Shown: positions 7,941-14,703 of the stretch, one piece after another
Position numbering within the stretch: position 1 is the stretch's first letter
How the letters are laid out: every line of letters starts with the position of its first letter
Assembly (NCBI RefSeq): GCF_039524395.1
Contig: NZ_BAAAGO010000044.1
DNA length: 64,000 nucleotides
Source of the DNA: Micropruina glycogenica
GTDB lineage: Bacteria; Actinomycetota; Actinomycetes; Propionibacteriales; Propionibacteriaceae
Reading direction: 5' to 3' (one strand)
Translations under genes and position numbers: made by a program
The notes under the pieces: model-generated
Database searches by the model: none
The model's input: only the letters and a program-made list of their open reading frames with translations
What the model was told of the DNA's origin: nothing

Positions 7941-9386
7941 ATGCAGTTCAGCCACACGGTTCTGGCAAGCACCGACAGCAACGCGTTCGCGTCGGTGCGC
8001 GAGCGCACCACCACCCGCGACGAGCGGTTCGCGCTCGGCCGGTCGCTGCGCGAGAAGGTACCGATCTCGGCGCTGGGGGTGTGGAACGCGACCCAGGCCC
8101 GTCCCGACCCCATCGACCTGATCAACGAGTCGCACGAGGGTCGGGTGGACGACCTGGTGCCGATTCGGGTCGGCCGCATGGTCAGTTCGCCCTACGGTTT
8201 CTACCGCGGCACCGCGGTGGTGATGGCGTCCGACGTGGCGGCCCTGCCGATCACGGGCATCATGCCGGTGATCTGCGGCGACTCGCACCTGGGCAACTTC
8301 GGCTTCTACCGCTCGCCCGAGGGTGAGCAGGTGATCGACCTCAACGACTTCGACGAGGCCCATCCGGGCGCGTGGGAGTGGGACCTGCGCCGGCTCGCCG
8401 CCGCGGTGTGGGTGGCCGGTCGCGAGAACGGCTACGGCGAGGACGACATCGCCGAGGCGGTGCACGCCTGCGTAATGGCCTATCGCGACGAGGTCGACCT
8501 CCTGGCCCACATGCCGCTGATGGCCCGCTCGTACAATCGGCTCGACATCGAGCGACTGCACGAGACCGCCACCGAGAAGGACCTGCGCGACGAGATCAAG
8601 CGCGCGGGCAAGGTGGCCCGCAAACGCACGTCCGACCGCGCCCTGCCGCGCTTCACCGACGAGTCGGACGGGCGGCGACGCATCGTGGAAGAGCCGCCGC
8701 TGATTCGCTCGGTGACCGGCGACGAGTACGAGCAACTGGCCGAGGGCTTGGACGCCTATCTCGACACCCTCGCCCCGCATTGGCGGCGGGTGGTGGCCGG
8801 CTACACGCTGATCGACATCGCACACAAGGTGGTGGGCGTGGGTTCGGTGGGACTGCGCGCCTACGTTGCTCTGCTCGAGGGCAGCTCGCCCGACGACGTG
8901 CTGTTTCTGCAGCTCAAACAGGCGCGGCGTTCGGTGCTGGCCCGCTACGTGCACGGCGACAACGCCTGGCACGCCCACCAGGGGCAACGGGTCGTCGAAT
9001 ACCAGCAGGCGCTGCAGACCGTGTCCGACCCGCTGCTGGGCTGGACCGAGGTCGACGGACGGCAGTACTACGTGCGCCAGTTCCGCAACATGAAGGGCAC
9101 CATCCCCCTGGACGGCCTCACCGCCACCGCCCTGGCCGACTACGCCGGCATCGTCGGGCACCTGCTGGCCAAGGGGCATGCGCGAACCTCGGGGGCGTCC
9201 ATGATCGCGGGGTATCTGGGCAAGGGTGAGAAGGCGGCCAAGGCGTTCTCGCGGTTCGCCCGGCTGTACGCCGACCAGACCGAGGCCGACCACGCCGCTT
9301 TGGTGACAGCCGCCCGCAACGGACGGGTGCCGATCGCCGACGGCGCCCTGGCCGCGATGGGGTCGGCGTTCCGGCCGGGCGGTTAG
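7941..9386 (+). CDS. DUF2252 family protein
   Basis: 481 residues, normal length for DUF2252, a widespread actinobacterial family of unknown biochemical function. Conserved segments include SPYGFYRG, CGDSHLGNFGFY, VIDLNDFDEAHPGAWEWDLRRL and VVGVGSVGLRAY, whose Asp and Asn residues suggest a kinase-like nucleotide-binding site (inference). GAAAGGAG lies 5 nt upstream of ATG 7941. The downstream DUF2630 gene follows after 13 bp but has its own -10 box. Confidence 0.85.
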   Translation: MQFSHTVLASTDSNAFASVRERTTTRDERFALGRSLREKVPISALGVWNATQARPDPIDLINESHEGRVDDLVPIRVGRMVSSPYGFYRGTAVVMASDVAALPITGIMPVICGDSHLGNFGFYRSPEGEQVIDLNDFDEAHPGAWEWDLRRLAAAVWVAGRENGYGEDDIAEAVHACVMAYRDEVDLLAHMPLMARSYNRLDIERLHETATEKDLRDEIKRAGKVARKRTSDRALPRFTDESDGRRRIVEEPPLIRSVTGDEYEQLAEGLDAYLDTLAPHWRRVVAGYTLIDIAHKVVGVGSVGLRAYVALLEGSSPDDVLFLQLKQARRSVLARYVHGDNAWHAHQGQRVVEYQQALQTVSDPLLGWTEVDGRQYYVRQFRNMKGTIPLDGLTATALADYAGIVGHLLAKGHARTSGASMIAGYLGKGEKAAKAFSRFARLYADQTEADHAALVTAARNGRVPIADGALAAMGSAFRPGG

Positions 9387-9387
9387 T

Positions 9388-9393
9388 TAGGGT
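9388..9393 (+). promoter_or_regulatory. -10 box TAGGGT, probable leaderless start
   Basis: TAGGGT ends 6 nt before ATG 9400 of the DUF2630 gene. Confidence 0.45.
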
Positions 9394-9399
9394 GAGGCC

Positions 9400-9654
9400 A
9401 TGACAGACAGCACCGACCACGACATCCATCAGCAGATCAACGAGCTGGTCGATACCGAGCACAAGTTGCGGGCGCAGTTGGCGTCGGGTGAGGTGAGCAT
9501 CGAAGACGAGCAGGCCAAGCTCGACGAGGTGTCGGCTCGGCTCGATCAGTTGTGGGACCTGCTGCGGCAGCGCGAGGCGCTGCGCGAAGCGGGCGAGAAC
9601 CCCGACGGTGCTGAGCTGCGTTCCGAGAACACGGTCGAGCGCTACAAGGGCTGA
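9400..9654 (+). CDS. DUF2630 family protein
   Basis: 84 residues, matching DUF2630: a charged helical protein with DIHQQINELVDTEHKLR, an E-D-E-Q-A-KL-D-E helix, LDQLWDLLRQREALRE and the ending NPDGAELRSENTVERYKG. It is predicted to be an antiparallel coiled coil with no enzyme motif. Function is unknown. A TAGGGT box 6 nt upstream suggests its own leaderless transcript besides read-through from DUF2252. Confidence 0.85.
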   Translation: MTDSTDHDIHQQINELVDTEHKLRAQLASGEVSIEDEQAKLDEVSARLDQLWDLLRQREALREAGENPDGAELRSENTVERYKG

Positions 9655-9757
9655 ACGAGCGGGTCGTCCGGCGAGCGGAGTGCCCCGATCGGACGCCTTG
9701 CCCTGGCGGACGCCGGCCCCTCACCCCACGCTCATCGTTCTGCCCACGGCAGCCCCG

Positions 9758-9862
9758 TGGCGCGAGTTGGGGACGGTTCTCAACTCGCGCCACATCGGTC
9801 GGTGGCGCGAGATAGGAACCGTTCCCAACTCGCGCCAGAGGAACCGTCCCCCAGCTCGCGCC
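9758..9862. repeat. 35-bp palindromic repeat, two full copies and one half
   Basis: Full copies lie at 9758-9792 and 9803-9837, and a right-half copy at about 9839-9862. Each full copy begins TGGCGCGAG and ends CTCGCGCCA, with GGGACGGTT or GGAACCGTT in the middle. They form most of the gene-free stretch 9655-9999, which otherwise holds only a GTCATACCGGCG element and the ArsR promoter. Confidence 0.85.
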
Positions 9863-9878
9863 ACGCTCAACGCACCCC

Positions 9879-9905
9879 GTCATACCGGCGAACGCCGGGA
9901 TCTCA
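9879..9905. repeat. GTCATCCCGGCG-type dispersed repeat, copy 2
   Basis: GTCATACCGGCGAACGCCGG followed by GATCTC, with an internal CCGGCG/CGCCGG inverted repeat. Confidence 0.65.
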
Positions 9906-9925
9906 CAACCGCACCACAAGCATGT

Positions 9926-9987
9926 TCAACCAACTGGTTGACATCTAGGGCACTGGGCTCTATCGTCATATTCAACCCAATGGTTGA
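9926..9987 (+). promoter_or_regulatory. ArsR-operon promoter with two operators
   Basis: TTGACA (9938-9943) and TATCGT (9961-9966) with 17-bp spacing form a sigma70-type promoter. TCAACCA-AC-TGGTTGA (9926-9941) overlaps the -35 box. TCAACC-CAAT-GGTTGA (9972-9987) lies just downstream of the expected transcription start. The shared half-site TCAACC/GGTTGA and their placement around the promoter point to autorepression by the ArsR protein encoded at 10000. Confidence 0.75.
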
Positions 9988-9999
9988 GAAAGAAGCAGC

Positions 10000-10347
10000 A
10001 TGACGGACCGCCTCGATCAGGCCTTCGCGGCCCTGTCGGACGCCACCCGCCGCGACCTCGTCGCCCGGCTGGCGATCGGCGACGCGACGGTCGGCGAACT
10101 GGCCGCCCCCTACGACATGACCGTGCAGGCCGTCTCGAAGCACGTCAAGGTGCTCGAAGACGCCGGCCTGGTCACCAAACGGCCCGACGCCCAGCGTCGG
10201 CTCGTACACCTCGAAGCCGACGCCCTGAGAGCCCTGACTGGCTGGGTCGAGCACTACGCCCAGCTCGCCGATCAGCGCTACCAGCGCCTCGACGCCGTCC
10301 TCGCTGCATTGGATCAACCGCCCGCCGAGCAAGGAGATCTGCCATGA
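10000..10347 (+). CDS. ArsR-family transcriptional regulator
   Basis: 115 residues with a winged helix-turn-helix (ALSDATRRDLVARLAIGDATVGELA...MTVQAVSKHVKVLEDAGLV). No cysteine metal-sensing motif is seen, as in the ArsR members that pair with SRPBCC proteins rather than metal exporters. It overlaps the next gene by ATGA (10344-10347), so the three-gene unit is translationally coupled. Two TCAACC/GGTTGA palindromes flank the promoter. The signal it senses is unknown. Confidence 0.9.
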   Translation: MTDRLDQAFAALSDATRRDLVARLAIGDATVGELAAPYDMTVQAVSKHVKVLEDAGLVTKRPDAQRRLVHLEADALRALTGWVEHYAQLADQRYQRLDAVLAALDQPPAEQGDLP

Positions 10348-10835
10348 CCGACCACCTCACCACCGCCACCATTGAGGCCGACCCGGTGGTGCCCGCGATC
10401 AACATCACCCGCGACTTTCGCGCCACGCCGGCCCAGGTGATTCGCGCCCACATCGACCCCGAACTGTTCACGCAATGGATCGGCCCCAACCACCGCACCG
10501 TGACCATCGACCACTGGGAGGCCCGCACCGGCGGCAGTTGGCGCTATCTCGACAGCACCGACGACGATGTGCAGGCGTTTCGCGGCTGCTTTCACGAGGT
10601 GGGTGAGCACCGGCTGGTGCAGACCTTCACCTGGGAGGGCATGCCCGAATCGGTCGCCCTCGAGACCCTGACCGTGACCGATCTGGGTGACGGCTGGACG
10701 CGCCTGCGCGCGTCGTCGCTCACCGACAGCTTCGAGGGCCGCGACGCCTGGCTGGCCTCGGGCATGGAGGTCGGCGTCACTGACGGCTACGCCAAGCTCG
10801 ACGCGCTGTTCGCAGAGTCGGCGGTCACGGCGTGA
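10344..10835 (+). CDS. SRPBCC (AHSA1-type) domain protein
   Basis: 163 residues. ITRDFRATPAQVIRAHIDPELFTQWIGP, GGSWRY, FRGCFHEVGEHRLVQTFTWEG and the final helix GMEVGVTDGYAKLDALF are typical of the AHSA1/START-like fold, a hydrophobic ligand-binding helix-grip. ATG 10344 overlaps the ArsR stop, and GGAG at 10333-10336 serves as its ribosome-binding site. It overlaps the next gene as GTGA (10832-10835). Genes of this type commonly sit behind an ArsR repressor; the ligand is unknown. Confidence 0.88.
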   Translation: MTDHLTTATIEADPVVPAINITRDFRATPAQVIRAHIDPELFTQWIGPNHRTVTIDHWEARTGGSWRYLDSTDDDVQAFRGCFHEVGEHRLVQTFTWEGMPESVALETLTVTDLGDGWTRLRASSLTDSFEGRDAWLASGMEVGVTDGYAKLDALFAESAVTA

Positions 10836-11383
10836 GCGACGCGGCAACCCAGCATCGCGAGCGGGCGGCCCGGTTCGCCGCCGTCATCGACGGCGTCACC
10901 GACTGGGCCGCCCCCACCCCGGTCAAGGAATGGACGGCCCGCGACGTAGTGGCTCACCTGACCTCGTGGTTTCCGGAGTTTCTCGCCGCCGGCGGGGTGT
11001 CGATTCCCGCGGGTCGCCCCGACGACCCGCGCGGCTCCTGGGCGCGGCAGACGGCGGCCGTCCAGAGGTTGCTCGACAACCCTGAGACCGCCGAGGCCGA
11101 GTTCACCCACCCCTACGTCGGCACCCAGTCGCTGGCGGCTGCGGTCAGCAACTTCTACACCGCCGACGTGTTCATGCACACCTGGGACCTGGCCCGGGCC
11201 AGCGGCCAGGACGACACCCTCGACGAGGCAGAGTGTGCAGAAGTGCTTGCCGGCATGCAGCAGATGGCGCCGGTGATTCGCGCCTCGGGGCAGTTCGGCG
11301 ACCAACAGCCGGTGGCCGACGACGCCTCGGCGCAAGAGAAGCTGATCGCCTTCATCGGACGCGACCCGCACTGGTCCCGCTAG
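10832..11383 (+). CDS. TIGR03086-like metal-binding / DinB-superfamily protein
   Basis: 183 residues. RAARFAAVIDGVTDWAAPTPVKEWTARDVVAHLTSW, ADVFMHTWDLARASGQ and LAGMQQMAPVIRASGQFG match the actinobacterial TIGR03086 group in the mycothiol maleylpyruvate isomerase/DinB superfamily. The His of VAHL and the His in FMHTWDLA are likely metal ligands. Family members are often mycothiol-dependent transferases, but activity here is unproven. Start GTG 10832 overlaps the preceding stop. A convergent repeat hairpin follows at 11433-11530. Confidence 0.85.
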   Translation: MSDAATQHRERAARFAAVIDGVTDWAAPTPVKEWTARDVVAHLTSWFPEFLAAGGVSIPAGRPDDPRGSWARQTAAVQRLLDNPETAEAEFTHPYVGTQSLAAAVSNFYTADVFMHTWDLARASGQDDTLDEAECAEVLAGMQQMAPVIRASGQFGDQQPVADDASAQEKLIAFIGRDPHWSR

Positions 11384-11432
11384 CAGGCTCCGCTGGTAGC
11401 CAAACGTTCCGTGCAGCCCGGCGCTCCCCCCC

Positions 11433-11530
11433 TCATCCCGGCGGACGCCGGGATCTCTCTCCACACGAGCTCTCCGTAACCTGACGACTCGCTCGACGCC
11501 TCAGAGATTCCGGCGTTCGCCGGAATGACG
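11433..11530. repeat. Inverted pair of GTCATCCCGGCG-type repeats
   Basis: A forward copy (about 11433-11458) and an inverted copy (about 11502-11530, AGAGATTCCGGCGTTCGCCG) face each other between convergent genes. They could fold into a long hairpin and act as a bidirectional terminator. Confidence 0.65.
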
Positions 11531-11567
11531 GCCTGGGTGCGTCCGCTGGAATGACGATCAGAGGTAG

Positions 11568-12149
11568 TCAGCCGAGCACCGCGTCCACCGCATTCTGCAG
11601 CACCTGCCGGGCGCTCTCGACGCTCACCTGATCGAGCAGCACGTGCACGGTCAGCCCGTCCACGAGGGCTTGTAGCTGGGTCGCAGAGGCGACAGGCCCT
11701 GCGGCGACTGCTCGTCCTTCGGTGCCGGCCCAGTCGAGCAACCGCACCAGCAACTCGTTGAGGTCGCTGTACACGATGCCCTGCCGCTCGGCGAGGTCGC
11801 GGTCACTGGCGGATTGCCCCACGAACGCCAGCCACACCCTGGACGCCTGCCGCATGCGTTCGTCGTCGGGCAGCACCGCGGCCAGTACCCCCACCAGTGC
11901 CTGGCGGGGGGTCGAGTCGGTGGGCACGGCGCGTACCCGCTGCTCGATCGCGGCGCCGACCTGGGCGGCGGCCGCGTCGAGCATCGCCTCGCGGGTCGGC
12001 AGGTAGTGCCGCACCGCACCGCTGCTCCAGCCGCTGCGCTCGGCCACTCGCCGAATCGTGATGCCCGGCAGGCCGTCCTCGACGATCAACTGCCACACGA
12101 CGTCGATCAGCTCGGCGCGACGTTGCTCGTGATCGACCACTCTGGGCAT
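11568..12149 (-). CDS. TetR-family regulator of the SMR transporter pair
   Basis: 193 residues. The N-terminal helix-turn-helix (ELIDVVWQLIVEDGLPGITIRRVAERSGWSSGAVRHYLPTREAML) is followed by a BetI/TetR_C_6-type ligand domain. ATG 12149 has TACAAC 6 nt upstream and no Shine-Dalgarno sequence, suggesting a leaderless start. It is divergent from the two SMR genes, and the shared region holds a 49-bp palindrome (12157-12205). It probably represses both itself and the pumps and responds to a cationic compound exported by them. Confidence 0.9.
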   Translation of the reverse strand: MPRVVDHEQRRAELIDVVWQLIVEDGLPGITIRRVAERSGWSSGAVRHYLPTREAMLDAAAAQVGAAIEQRVRAVPTDSTPRQALVGVLAAVLPDDERMRQASRVWLAFVGQSASDRDLAERQGIVYSDLNELLVRLLDWAGTEGRAVAAGPVASATQLQALVDGLTVHVLLDQVSVESARQVLQNAVDAVLG

Positions 12150-12156
12150 TCCCCAG

Positions 12157-12205
12157 TTGTAGCACGACCGTGCGATCTTGCCTAGATCGCACGATCGTGC
12201 TACAA
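12157..12205. promoter_or_regulatory. Nested palindromic TetR operator
   Basis: The outer arms TTGTAGCACGA (12157-12167) and TCGTGCTACAA (12195-12205) are perfect inverted copies. Two inner 12-bp operators lie at 12162-12173 (GCACGACCGTGC) and 12189-12200 (GCACGATCGTGC, a perfect palindrome). Their centres are 27 bp apart, and the site covers the -10 region of tetR. Confidence 0.8.
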
Positions 12206-12241
12206 AGGTTTTAGCCCATTTGTGCGAAATAGGGAGGCGGC

Positions 12242-12553
12242 ATGGATCCCTGGCTCACCCTGGTGTTCGCCGGTCTGTTCGAGGTGGGTTTCACCACCTG
12301 CCTCAAGCTCGAGGAGCGCAGCAAGGGGTTCATCGTGCCGTTTCTGATCTGCGCCGGCATCAGCTTCACGCTTCTTTCCCAAGCGCTGCAGAGCATTCCC
12401 CTGGGCACGGCTTACGCGGTCTGGACGGGCATCGGCGCCATCGGCACCGTGCTGGTCGGTGCGTTGGCGTTCGGCGAGCGGCTCAAGCCCGCGACGCTGG
12501 GCCTGCTCGGCGTGGTGCTGCTGGCCATCGTGGGGCTGAAGGTGCTGGCATGA
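12242..12553 (+). CDS. SMR (small multidrug resistance) transporter subunit A
   Basis: 103 residues with four transmembrane helices. TM1 carries the essential Glu in GLFEVGFTTCLKLEE; TM3 and TM4 include AYAVWTGIGAIGTVLVGALAFGE, the SMR signature. The sequence is close to the Gdx/SugE side of the family, which exports guanidinium or quaternary ammonium ions by proton exchange. GGGAGG precedes the ATG. It overlaps the second SMR gene by ATGA (12550-12553), so the two likely form a heterodimer. Confidence 0.9.
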   Translation: MDPWLTLVFAGLFEVGFTTCLKLEERSKGFIVPFLICAGISFTLLSQALQSIPLGTAYAVWTGIGAIGTVLVGALAFGERLKPATLGLLGVVLLAIVGLKVLA

Positions 12554-12903
12554 GCGCCTGGTTGTGGTTGTTGCTGGCCGGCGTCTTCGAGATCGGCATG
12601 ACCACCGGGCTGAAGCTCGAGCAGCACGATCCGCAGTACCTGTGGCTGTTTCTGGGTTGCGCGATCGTCAGCTTCGAGTGCCTGGCGAAGGCGATCAGGA
12701 CGATTCCGCTGGGCCTGGCCTACGCGATCTGGACGGGCATCGGCGCCGTCGGCACCGTGATCGTCGGCGTGGTGGCATTCGACGACCCGCTCGGGCCGGT
12801 GCGGGCGGCGCTGTTGTTCGTGCTCGTCGCCGCCATGGTGGGGCTCAAACTGTCCGGCGATAGCAAGCGCGCCGTGCAGCCCTCCTCAGGCCGCGGCCGG
12901 TGA
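12550..12903 (+). CDS. SMR transporter subunit B
   Basis: 117 residues and four helices. TM1 has the conserved Glu in LAGVFEIGMTTGLKLEQ, and AYAIWTGIGAVGTVIVGVVAFDD matches the SMR signature. A hydrophilic tail of about 15 residues (DSKRAVQPSSGRGR) is longer than in subunit A. The ATG overlaps the previous stop, implying coupled translation and probably an antiparallel heterodimer. Its 3' end overlaps the convergent arsC gene by 18 bp. Confidence 0.9.
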   Translation: MSAWLWLLLAGVFEIGMTTGLKLEQHDPQYLWLFLGCAIVSFECLAKAIRTIPLGLAYAIWTGIGAVGTVIVGVVAFDDPLGPVRAALLFVLVAAMVGLKLSGDSKRAVQPSSGRGR

Positions 12904-13290
12904 GTTCAGCTCGCCGATCAACGCCAGCACGCGCGCTTTGATGGCGTCCCTGATCGGCCGCACGGTCTCGAGCCGGCTACCCGCCGGATCGGGAAAGTCC
13001 CAGTCGATGTAGTGGCTGCCGGGCAGCTCGGCGCTGTCGACGCCGAGGGTGATCACCAGGTCGGCCTCATGCAACGCCTCGGGGGTCAGCAGGGTGGGCT
13101 CATTGTCGCGCAGGTCGATGCCCACCTCGAGCATCGCCGCCACCACCGCGGGGTTGAGCGCGTCGGCCGGTGCCGTGCCGGCGGAATCGACGACGAACGA
13201 AGGGCCACCGAGGTGCGCGAGCAACGCCGCGGCCATTTGCGATCGGCCGGCGTTGTGCGTGCAGACGAACAACACGTGACGAGCAGCCAT
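12886..13290 (-). CDS. arsC: Arsenate reductase, low-molecular-weight phosphatase type
   Basis: 134 residues. The P-loop CTHNAGRS (C-x5-R) near residue 10 and the later HYIDWDFPDPAG, which supplies the general-acid Asp, mark an LMW-PTPase-fold arsenate reductase. Thioredoxin- or mycothiol-linked recycling cannot be told apart here. AAGGAGG lies 7 nt upstream of the ATG. No arsenite exporter or ArsR of the metal type is adjacent; it is convergent with and overlaps the SMR pair. Confidence 0.85.
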   Translation of the reverse strand: MAARHVLFVCTHNAGRSQMAAALLAHLGGPSFVVDSAGTAPADALNPAVVAAMLEVGIDLRDNEPTLLTPEALHEADLVITLGVDSAELPGSHYIDWDFPDPAGSRLETVRPIRDAIKARVLALIGELNSPAAA

Positions 13291-13400
13291 CTGAACCTCC
13301 TTGTACAGCCGTGACTGTGGGCAGCCTGGGTTCGAACTCTCGCACTCGCAGGTTAATTGCGGGTTACGAAGACCTGTCAGTTGGCCGTCAATCGACCACC

Positions 13401-13477
13401 GTCATCCCGGGCTTGCCCCGGGATCTCCCGACGCGACCACCAACAGTCGCGAGACCCCCGCGCTCGTCGGGATGACG
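13401..13477. repeat. GTCATCCCGG-type repeats, inverted pair
   Basis: GTCATCCCGGGCTTGCCCCG plus GGATCTCC (13401-13428) faces an inverted relative ending GTCGGGATGAC (13451-13476). The pair lies downstream of the rhodanese gene. Confidence 0.6.
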
Positions 13478-13513
13478 TCCAGGCCGGGTCGGGGTCACCA
13501 GCGACCAGGGCAC

Positions 13514-13912
13514 TCAGCGCACGTACCGGGTCGGCTCGGCCACCACCGGTAGGCCGGCCCCGCGCCAGCCGTCGAACCCGTCGATCAGGTCGCCTGCCCG
13601 GGTGAACCCGAGCGCACTCAGATCGCGCGCGGCCAGGCTCGACGAGTAGCCCTCGTTGCAGACGACGTAGACCTCGTCGGTGAGCGCGGGGCCGGGTCGC
13701 ATGCGGTGGGCAGACGTCGGGTCGAGTCGCCACTCGAGCACCAGGCGATCGACCACCACCGCCCCTGGAATGTGGCCGGCGGCCTCGCGCCGGTCGACCG
13801 GACGGATGTCGATCACCCACGCGCCCGCCGCCAGCCGTGCGGCCAGCTCGTCAGCCGTGACCCGGACGATCCCCGCACGGGCCTGCGCCACCACGCTCGC
13901 GATGTCGGGCAC
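13514..13912 (-). CDS. Rhodanese-like sulfurtransferase
   Basis: 132 residues, one rhodanese domain. WVIDIRPVDRREAAGHIPGAVVVDR is the conserved entry segment and VCNEGYSSSLAA holds the catalytic Cys loop (C-x-E-G-Y-S-S-S). The ending DLIDGFDGWRGAGLPV is the conserved tail. It transfers sulfane sulfur, fitting a role beside cysteine dioxygenase. Start GTG 13912 directly follows the TGA of the cysteine dioxygenase gene, so the two are translated together. Confidence 0.92.
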   Translation of the reverse strand: MPDIASVVAQARAGIVRVTADELAARLAAGAWVIDIRPVDRREAAGHIPGAVVVDRLVLEWRLDPTSAHRMRPGPALTDEVYVVCNEGYSSSLAARDLSALGFTRAGDLIDGFDGWRGAGLPVVAEPTRYVR

Positions 13913-14407
13913 TCAGTCGACCTCCGGTACGTCGCCATGCACGGTACGCACCGGCGTGGCTCGTCCGTCGCCGAAACTGTAGAACGTCATCGTCGCCAAC
14001 CGGGGCGAGTAGGCGTGAATGCTGATCGCCGGCTCGGGCAGCTCGTTGCGCACGTCGTGCAGCTCGCCGGGCAGCACAGACACCACCGCACCGGGCCGCC
14101 GCTCAAGCACCACCAGTTCGTCGTCGCGCACCCTGGTCTCGCTCAGCACGCCGCTGATCACCGCGAAGGCGGCCTCGGAGTCGCCGTGATCATGCAGTTC
14201 GGTGCCCTGGGCGGTGGTCCAGGTGAGCAGCCACAGGTCCACGTCTTCAGGCACGTCGAGGCGCACCCAGTAGCGCTCGTCGGTGTCGAACCGAACAAGC
14301 GGCAGCCACCGATCGCAGTCGTCGACCACGCGTTGCAGCAGGGCGACGAGAGAGGGATCAGGGGTTCGAGAACGGTTCAGGGCAGGCGTGGGCGCAGTGA
14401 TGGTCAT
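13913..14407 (-). CDS. Cysteine dioxygenase family protein
   Basis: 164 residues from ATG 14407, preceded by CAGGAG. The cupin signature HDHG-x5-F (TELHDHGDSEAAFAVISG) and a later GELHDVRN histidine supply the three-His iron site of type I cysteine dioxygenases; AISIHAYSPRL matches the conserved Tyr/His strand. It oxidises L-cysteine to cysteine sulfinate. It heads a two-gene unit with rhodanese and lies behind a SAM riboswitch and a Cys-rich leader peptide, so its expression appears tuned to sulfur amino-acid supply. Confidence 0.88.
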   Translation of the reverse strand: MTITAPTPALNRSRTPDPSLVALLQRVVDDCDRWLPLVRFDTDERYWVRLDVPEDVDLWLLTWTTAQGTELHDHGDSEAAFAVISGVLSETRVRDDELVVLERRPGAVVSVLPGELHDVRNELPEPAISIHAYSPRLATMTFYSFGDGRATPVRTVHGDVPEVD

Positions 14408-14459
14408 GGGTTTCTCCTGGTCGAACGAGGTTTGGGCGGGTCGTTGGCGGTGTGCTGCG

Positions 14460-14525
14460 TCAGAGACGACAACACCAGCCACGACGAAATCGCCGGACGA
14501 GCCGACCGAAGGGATCGATGATCAT
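14460..14525 (-). CDS. Leader peptide with adjacent Cys codons
   Basis: A 21-residue ORF (MIIDPFGRLVRRFRRGWCCR plus L) begins at ATG 14525 with a strong GGAGGT at 14531-14536 and stops 52 nt before the cysteine dioxygenase ATG. Two consecutive TGT Cys codons (residues 18-19) sit just before the stop. This fits the class of short cysteine-containing upstream ORFs reported as cysteine-responsive attenuators in mycobacteria and annotated as 'putative leader peptides' near sulfur genes in streptomycetes. Ribosome stalling when Cys-tRNA is scarce is the likely signal. Translation has not been shown. Confidence 0.7.
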   Translation of the reverse strand: MIIDPFGRLVRRFRRGWCCRL

Positions 14526-14534
14526 GGCCTACCT

Positions 14535-14610
14535 CCATCGTTTCTGGCGGGAGCACCCTGACGGGTTGCTGCGGCGTCGGTGAGCCAGATCTCTCGGCCG
14601 CTCTGGATGG
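14535..14610 (-). promoter_or_regulatory. SAM riboswitch (S-box/SAM-I-like)
   Basis: Read on the minus strand. P1 pairs CCATC (14610-14606) with GATGG (14539-14535). P2 pairs GCGGC with GCCGC around a kink-turn-like GAGAGA...GAC. The hallmark core GCAACC...GGTGCT encloses a CCC-gtca-GGG hairpin. CTGGC (14588-14584) in the P2 loop can form a pseudoknot with GCCAG (14548-14544). It is short (76 nt) for SAM-I and lacks a clear P4. The 3' strand of P1 overlaps the leader-peptide Shine-Dalgarno sequence, suggesting translational control by S-adenosylmethionine. Confidence 0.78.
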
Positions 14611-14657
14611 GTCGATTGCGACGCTAGCGGACGGGAGCGCCGTCCGCGAGCAATCCC

Positions 14658-14686
14658 TATAAATCCGATGGGAATAGTAGTGCCAA
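14658..14686 (-). promoter_or_regulatory. Promoter of the riboswitch-cysteine dioxygenase unit
   Basis: On the minus strand TTGGCA (14686-14681) and TTTATA (14663-14658) are separated by 17 bp. Transcription would begin around 14650, about 40 nt before the riboswitch P1 stem. It lies just beyond the stop of the upstream homocysteine methyltransferase gene. Confidence 0.65.
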
Positions 14687-14703
14687 TGCGGGGGACGCTC
14701 GAA

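Noticed and set aside
12206..12241. Guanidine riboswitch upstream of the SMR genes
   Set aside because: Only about 36 nt separate the TetR operator from the start codon, too short for a known guanidine aptamer, and no ACGR-type conserved core is seen.
12178..12903. Single long ORF joining both SMR genes (241 aa)
   Set aside because: The first half is out of frame with SMR subunit A, and ATG 12550 with the ATGA overlap gives a proper second subunit.
13310..13385. Possible tRNA or tRNA-derived attachment site (contains GGGTTCGAACTCTC)
   Set aside because: The T-loop-like string has no complementary T-arm, acceptor stem or anticodon arm on either strand.
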